The translations under genes and the position numbers were made by a program. Shown here piece after piece: positions 7,536 to 11,511 of a DNA stretch of 11,511 nt. The stretch's first letter is position 1, and each line of letters starts with the position of its first letter. Source of the stretch: Nitrososphaerales archaeon (GTDB lineage: Archaea; Thermoproteota; Nitrososphaeria; Nitrososphaerales; Gagatemarchaeaceae). Under the pieces are notes generated by a model, which was given only the letters and a program-made list of their open reading frames with translations, had not been told where the DNA came from and ran no database searches. Where the stretch lies: contig JASHVT010000060.1 in assembly GCA_030039515.1 (NCBI GenBank), positions 1-11,511 on the forward strand, in the 5' to 3' direction.

Positions 7536-10500
7536 TTGCGTCAGTCGAAGACGCTTCCGAAGCTTGTTTCCGTTCTCGTGGTTGCGCTGCTCGCCGTCGG
7601 CGGCATGGTCCTACCGATCTCCATGGTCTCCGTGGTCTCCGCTTCCCCGGCGAGGATAGCCTCTCCGACAGACGTCAAGCCAGTCCAACCTAGCACCGAA
7701 TTCGGCATGAGCGCGCCCGACCAGTTCAAGGGCGGCTCAGAGCCGCTCTACGTGACACTCGACCAGAAGGTCTCGGACCCTAACCAGACTCCCGGCAACT
7801 TCCTGTACTACACTCCCACTGACATCAGGACCGCGTACAACGCGACAAGCCTGTATGACGCAGGCTACACCGGTGCGGGAGAGACGATAGCGATAGTCGA
7901 CGCCTTCGGCGACCCGTACATCCAGTCGGAGCTCAACACCTTCAGCGCAGAGTTCGGGATCCCAACCACCACGGTCAACCAGGTGTGCGTCGACGGGCCG
8001 TGCAACTACACGCTAGGCATAACGGAAGGCTGGAACACGGAGATAGCGCTAGACATTGAGTGGTCTCACGCCATGGCCCCAGGCGCGGCGATCTACCTCT
8101 ACATCGGCTCCAACAACGCCGCTCCCCTCTACGACGCTGTGGAAGCAGCGGTCCTAGGGACGAACGGGAACGGTACGACGTTCCCTCGCCCGAACATAAT
8201 ATCGATGAGCTGGGGGGCGCCTGAAAACGACTTCGGCGACTCCGCGGTCGCGGAGAACTACCCGTTCCTGGACGCCGTCCTACAGCAAGGTTCGGCGTTG
8301 GGGATAACCTTCTTCGCCTCGACCGGCGACTGGGGAGCGTACGACCAGTCCTACGGTCAGGACTCACCCTACGGGGGCGCGATCTATCCGTCGACTGACC
8401 CGTACGTGACCGCGGTCGGCGGGACTTCACTGTATCTGAGCACGCAGTCAGGATACCTGGAAGGGCCCTCGTTCAACGCGACATCCACGGGATACGGCTA
8501 CGAGACCGCATGGAGCTGGAACAACGTCTACGGCTGGTCAACGGGGGGAGGGTACAGCACACTATTCGGCCGCCCGTCATGGCAGTCCGCCCCAGGGCTG
8601 GCTAACAACGGGGAGAGGGGGGCACCCGACGTCGCGTGGGACGCGGATGTGCAGACAGGGGTGCTGGTATTTGTCAGCGGCGCGTTCTACATCGTGGGAG
8701 GAACGAGCGTGGGCTCGCCGTCCTGGGCCGGATCGATGGCTCTGATCGACCAGGCCGCTGGGCATAACCTGGGGAACATCAACCCTGCGCTCTACTCGAT
8801 CGCCAACAGCCCTGTGGAGTACGCGAACGCTTTCCACGACGTGACAGTGGGCAACAACGACCCCAACTCGGCCGGCCCCGGGTGGGACCCTCTGACGGGG
8901 CTAGGCACGCCTAACCTCGGCGAACTGGCAAGCTATCTCACACACGGTGCGGCCGGTCTGAAGGTCTCGGTCACGAGCAACGCCGCGAGCGGCGTCGGCG
9001 AGGGAGCGGGAGTCAACTCCCTGACCATCAGCGCGAGCGTGACCCTTGGAGACATGACGGTCACCTCTGGGACGGTCTCGGCGACGCTCGAAGGACCTGC
9101 CGGCCAGACGATCAACGTCGTCCCGATGACGTACAACGGGATATCTCATCTGTGGACCGGGGTCTACACGATAGGTGCATCCGACCCGCCCGGGATGTGG
9201 ACCGCGACGGTGAGCGCATCGAGCGGGGGCCACGCCGGCTCGGGTAGCGCGACGTTCACTGTGGGAGACGGGGTGAACGTATTCGAACCCTATTCAGTAA
9301 TAGGTCCGTACCTGTCCGCGACCAACACGACCATTCCGATTTCGGCCTGGGTCACGACTCCAGGAGGAGCCAACGTAACCACAGGCAGCTTTACGGCGTA
9401 TTTCTTTCTCGGAACGCCCTCCGGCAAGGTCGAGGGGGTGGTCCCGCTGACATATGACCCAATTCAGCAGATGTGGGTCGGGAGCTTCAACTCGTCCGAC
9501 TTCTCCAACTTCGGGGAGATGATCCTGTCCGTGAACGGGACTGACACGACCGGGAACCTCGGGGCGCCGGGATACTCGTGGTTCAGATACGACCTGAACA
9601 TACTGCCGGGATACGTGATAACGGACGAGCCCACCTACGTCTCGGGCGACCCGATCTACATTGGCGCGTTCGTGCCTCCGGGAACGGGAGGCGGGACGCT
9701 TTACGCGAACGTCACAGACCTGACGACGAACCAGTTCCTGGGGACCGTTCCTCTGACCTATGTCGGCGCCGAGGAGCTATACCTCGGCTACTTCCAGACC
9801 TCGTCGCCTGGCCCGACCGGCTTCTACCAGATACTCGTGTACGGCAGCCAGGGAGGAATCAACGGGACCGGCGAGACCGTGGTGAGGGTGGCTCCGCTTG
9901 CCATGTCAGTCGGAGCGAGCGTCTCTCTGCCGAGCCTTTACGCCAGCGGGACTCAGACGGAATACATCAACGCCCGCGTGAGCTATCCGAACAGCACGCT
10001 GCTCAGCGTGGGGAGCGTGGAAGCGTTCGTGACACTGACGCTCCCCAACGGGACGTCAGTACCCGAAGGAGATGTGCCGTTGACGTACAACGCCCTTACG
10101 GGAAACTTCACAGGTTACTTCCCCATTACACAGTACTACCCCGACCCACACGCCGCATCTTTGCACTTCGACACCGTCGGCAACTATTCGATTGCCATCG
10201 AAGCGTACGACCCCTTAGGAAACTACGGCCAGCAGCTGACGGGGTTCACGGTCAACCCGACTCCGACGACGACGACCGTCTCGTGCAGCAGCCTCACGAT
10301 AGTCGTCAACAGGGACACGCCCTGCGTCGCCACGGTCTCGGACCACTTCCCGAGCGGGAACGTCACCTGGTCGCAGTCCGGACCTGGGACCGTGACCCTC
10401 CTCAAGAGCGCGTGCACCCTGTCGATCGGGGACTGCCTCGTCACAGTAAGCGGGTCCACGGCTGGCTCCGGCACGCTGACGGCGAACTATAGCGGCGACG

Positions 10501-11138
10501 CCGTCGACGCGCCGAGCCTGGGCAATCTGACGCTGACCGTGGGTTACGTCTCCGACTCATGCACGTCTACGACCGTCAACGTAGCTGCGACCTGCACTGT
10601 GGTGGTCGGAGGCCCGGCGACGCCCACGGGGACGGTGACATGGTCGACCAGCGGCGACGGCAGGTTCTCGAGCACCACATGTGCCCTCCCGAGCCACCCG
10701 CACGGCAGCCAGGTGGCGGGGGAGTGCTCGGTAAAGTACACGCCAAAGTCTGCAGGAGCCGTTACCATCACGGCGTCCTGGCCGGGGCTGTCGGGCAACC
10801 CGCCGGCTTCTCACGGGTCCTACGTCCTTAGCGTCATGAAGAAGGCGTCCAAGACGATTGTGAGCTGCACTCCCACGACCGACAGCGTAGGAGGGAGGAC
10901 CATAACATGCACTGCGGTGGTTACAGGGTACCTGCCCGGGGGGACTGTGTCCTGGTCACAGCTCGGGACTGGCTCTGTCTCGCCATCCTCCACGAGCTGC
11001 ACGCTGGGCGCGACGGGCCGTTGCTCGGTCACCTTCACGCCGACAACCACGGGCAGTGTGAGCATCAAGGGGCTCTACGACGGCGACCAGAACAACCTCG
11101 TCAGCTCGGGGACCAAGACGGTAACGATAGACCCGTAG
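7536..11138 (+). CDS. Secreted S53 (sedolisin/kumamolisin-type) serine-carboxyl peptidase with seven C-terminal beta-domains
   Basis: A 1200-residue exported endopeptidase. TTG 7536 is forced by the TAG at 7509 and by the loss of the signal peptide at any later start. The signal segment is residues 10-28, with cleavage near VSA (36). The catalytic domain spans about 93-468, starting with the typical YTPTDIRTAYN. Catalytic Glu169 and Asp173 lie in TEIALDIEWSHAMAPGA, the oxyanion Asp265 in ASTGDWG, and the nucleophile Ser391 in GGTSVGSP. The family calcium site is Asp435-Val436 plus Gly447, Gly449 and Asp451 in GPGWDPLTGLG. S53 enzymes usually cleave proteins at acidic pH and are made with a propeptide of about 150-200 residues; here only about 55 residues separate signal and catalytic domain. 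Residues 469-908 hold four domains with a VP[LM]TY motif, and 909-1200 hold three four-Cys Ig-like domains. About 17 N-glycosylation sequons are visible. Probably used for extracellular protein degradation or surface processing. Confidence 0.93.
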   Translation: MRQSKTLPKLVSVLVVALLAVGGMVLPISMVSVVSASPARIASPTDVKPVQPSTEFGMSAPDQFKGGSEPLYVTLDQKVSDPNQTPGNFLYYTPTDIRTAYNATSLYDAGYTGAGETIAIVDAFGDPYIQSELNTFSAEFGIPTTTVNQVCVDGPCNYTLGITEGWNTEIALDIEWSHAMAPGAAIYLYIGSNNAAPLYDAVEAAVLGTNGNGTTFPRPNIISMSWGAPENDFGDSAVAENYPFLDAVLQQGSALGITFFASTGDWGAYDQSYGQDSPYGGAIYPSTDPYVTAVGGTSLYLSTQSGYLEGPSFNATSTGYGYETAWSWNNVYGWSTGGGYSTLFGRPSWQSAPGLANNGERGAPDVAWDADVQTGVLVFVSGAFYIVGGTSVGSPSWAGSMALIDQAAGHNLGNINPALYSIANSPVEYANAFHDVTVGNNDPNSAGPGWDPLTGLGTPNLGELASYLTHGAAGLKVSVTSNAASGVGEGAGVNSLTISASVTLGDMTVTSGTVSATLEGPAGQTINVVPMTYNGISHLWTGVYTIGASDPPGMWTATVSASSGGHAGSGSATFTVGDGVNVFEPYSVIGPYLSATNTTIPISAWVTTPGGANVTTGSFTAYFFLGTPSGKVEGVVPLTYDPIQQMWVGSFNSSDFSNFGEMILSVNGTDTTGNLGAPGYSWFRYDLNILPGYVITDEPTYVSGDPIYIGAFVPPGTGGGTLYANVTDLTTNQFLGTVPLTYVGAEELYLGYFQTSSPGPTGFYQILVYGSQGGINGTGETVVRVAPLAMSVGASVSLPSLYASGTQTEYINARVSYPNSTLLSVGSVEAFVTLTLPNGTSVPEGDVPLTYNALTGNFTGYFPITQYYPDPHAASLHFDTVGNYSIAIEAYDPLGNYGQQLTGFTVNPTPTTTTVSCSSLTIVVNRDTPCVATVSDHFPSGNVTWSQSGPGTVTLLKSACTLSIGDCLVTVSGSTAGSGTLTANYSGDAVDAPSLGNLTLTVGYVSDSCTSTTVNVAATCTVVVGGPATPTGTVTWSTSGDGRFSSTTCALPSHPHGSQVAGECSVKYTPKSAGAVTITASWPGLSGNPPASHGSYVLSVMKKASKTIVSCTPTTDSVGGRTITCTAVVTGYLPGGTVSWSQLGTGSVSPSSTSCTLGATGRCSVTFTPTTTGSVSIKGLYDGDQNNLVSSGTKTVTIDP
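8940..10257 (+). repeat. Four tandem beta-domains with VP[LM]TY signature
   Basis: VPMTY (529-533), VPLTY (636-640), VPLTY (738-742) and VPLTY (847-851) recur at spacings of 107, 102 and 109 residues. Each is followed about 8-12 residues later by a [WYF].G.[YF] strand such as LWTGVY, MWVGSF, LYLGYF and NFTGYF. This defines four diverged copies of one beta-sandwich module between the catalytic domain and the Ig-like tail. The family is not identified with certainty; a macroglobulin-like or other Ig-like fold is possible. Confidence 0.7.
10258..11135 (+). repeat. Three tandem four-Cys Ig-like domains at the peptidase C-terminus
   Basis: Approximate residues are 909-1001, 1002-1100 and 1101-1200. 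Each has a pattern of S-C or D-S-C, [PTI].C.[AV]V, G.V[TS]WS, C.L....C.V and a closing strand, with Y.GD in the first and third copies. They match the two domains that end the protein at 3578-7408 in cysteine number and order. The fold resembles bacterial Ig-like Big3_5 domains. Confidence 0.75.
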
Positions 11139-11286
11139 TCGACGGCTCACCGCCAAGCCGAAACAGAGCCTGCTCACACTCGACTTGCGCACCAAACTCG
11201 ATCACGCCAGATTTTCACACGTCCCGAGCAATTTACACTAGGAGTTGCAGACAACATTATTATGACACAAAGATTCGCCGATTCCT
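11139..11286 (+). other. Intergenic region before the beta-helix gene
   Basis: This 148-bp stretch is more AT-rich toward its 3' half. It contains a short T-run (ATTTTC at 11211-11216) that could act as a weak archaeal terminator for the peptidase gene, and the TATA box of the next gene. No small gene or RNA was recognised. Confidence 0.4.
11255..11264 (+). promoter_or_regulatory. Archaeal TATA box of the beta-helix gene
   Basis: CATTATTATG has its core at -30 to -23 relative to a GTG at 11287, the same spacing as before the two upstream TTG starts. This supports a leaderless GTG start rather than the ATG at 11320, which would sit about 33 nt into the transcript with no clear ribosome binding site. 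Confidence 0.6.
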
Positions 11287-11511
11287 GTGGAAGTTTTGAC
11301 TGGCCCGTCCTCTAGTAGGATGAGGACAGCGGTGCGCGCCGTCTCCGTCGCGTGCCTTTTGGTGCTCTCGTCTTTCGTCTTCGCCCCGATTGGGGCCGCG
11401 TCGGCATCGGGGCCGCCCGATCCCCCGGCGTGCGGGCAGACATTGACCAGCAGCGCGACCTTGTCTGCCTCCTTGCTGTGTCCCTCGAACGGAGTCACCA
11501 TAGGTGCCAAC
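11287..11511 (+). CDS. Secreted protein, probable right-handed beta-helix (NosD/pectate-lyase-like) family, 5' part
   Basis: The gene runs off the window end after 75 codons. GTG 11287 is chosen from the TATA spacing; TTG 11296 and ATG 11320 are in-frame alternatives, and an in-frame TGA at 11263 bounds the frame. From the ATG the protein is a standard signal peptide: basic RTAVR, a hydrophobic stretch (VACLLVLSSFVFA) and a likely cleavage near ASA. The mature start, ACGQTLTSSATLSASLLC followed by PSNGVTIGAN, matches the first coils of secreted parallel beta-helix proteins, which typically begin with a Cys-containing TL..D/S..L...L.C segment and continue with an LDLNG repeat (beyond this window). 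These proteins act outside the cell, often in binding or cleaving polysaccharides. The exact role cannot be judged from the fragment. Confidence 0.7.
   Translation, partial: MEVLTGPSSSRMRTAVRAVSVACLLVLSSFVFAPIGAASASGPPDPPACGQTLTSSATLSASLLCPSNGVTIGAN

Noticed and set aside
9578..10492. 304-codon plus-strand frame overlapping the peptidase gene
   Set aside because: It is out of frame with the strongly supported peptidase, rich in Arg/Asp/His and Pro, with no recognisable motif; a GC-driven shadow.
11238..11510. Minus-strand open frame of 90 codons at the window end
   Set aside because: The plus strand over the same bases encodes a clear signal peptide and a beta-helix N-terminus with a well-placed promoter.

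Overview
The window reads as a high-GC archaeal chromosome segment devoted almost entirely to exported, surface or extracellular proteins. The archaeal assignment rests on three things. The strong promoters are TATA boxes placed about 30 bp before start codons, with no room for a leader. The starts are mostly TTG or GTG. ATA (Ile) and AGG (Arg) codons are frequent despite the high GC. The lineage cannot be fixed from sequence alone; a soil or acidic-habitat Thermoplasmatota, Nitrososphaeria or similar archaeon would fit. The S53 peptidase and the very low Lys/Arg content of the surface proteins are compatible with an acidic environment, but that is inference.

Layout: (1) 3-2939 (+) is the 3' part of a giant Ser/Thr-rich protein made of about nine Ig/PKD-like repeats of roughly 105 residues. 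Its last lines look like a tenth repeat that is cut off. (2) 2953-3447 (-) is a small protein with four predicted membrane segments, unrelated to its neighbours. It converges on gene 1 with a 13-bp gap and diverges from gene 3. (3) 3578-7408 (+) is a complete 1276-residue paralogue of gene 1: export signal, ten two-cysteine Ig-like repeats of three kinds, then two four-cysteine Ig-like domains. (4) 7536-11138 (+) is a secreted S53 (sedolisin/kumamolisin family) serine-carboxyl peptidase. It has an intact Glu-Asp-Asp-Ser active site, an unusually short pro-region, four tandem beta-domains carrying a VP[LM]TY motif, and three four-cysteine Ig-like domains of the same kind that end gene 3. (5) 11287 to the window end (+) is the start of another secreted protein, probably a right-handed beta-helix protein.

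Genes 3, 4 and 5 each have their own TATA box, so they are likely separate leaderless transcription units rather than one operon. Their shared export signals and the shared four-cysteine terminal modules of genes 3 and 4 suggest a surface/secretome island in which proteins exchange modules. A plausible division of labour is adhesion or surface coat (genes 1 and 3), extracellular protein digestion (gene 4) and carbohydrate or surface binding (gene 5). Only the peptidase activity is well supported by motifs. No RNA genes, insertion sequences, CRISPR arrays or phage genes were seen.
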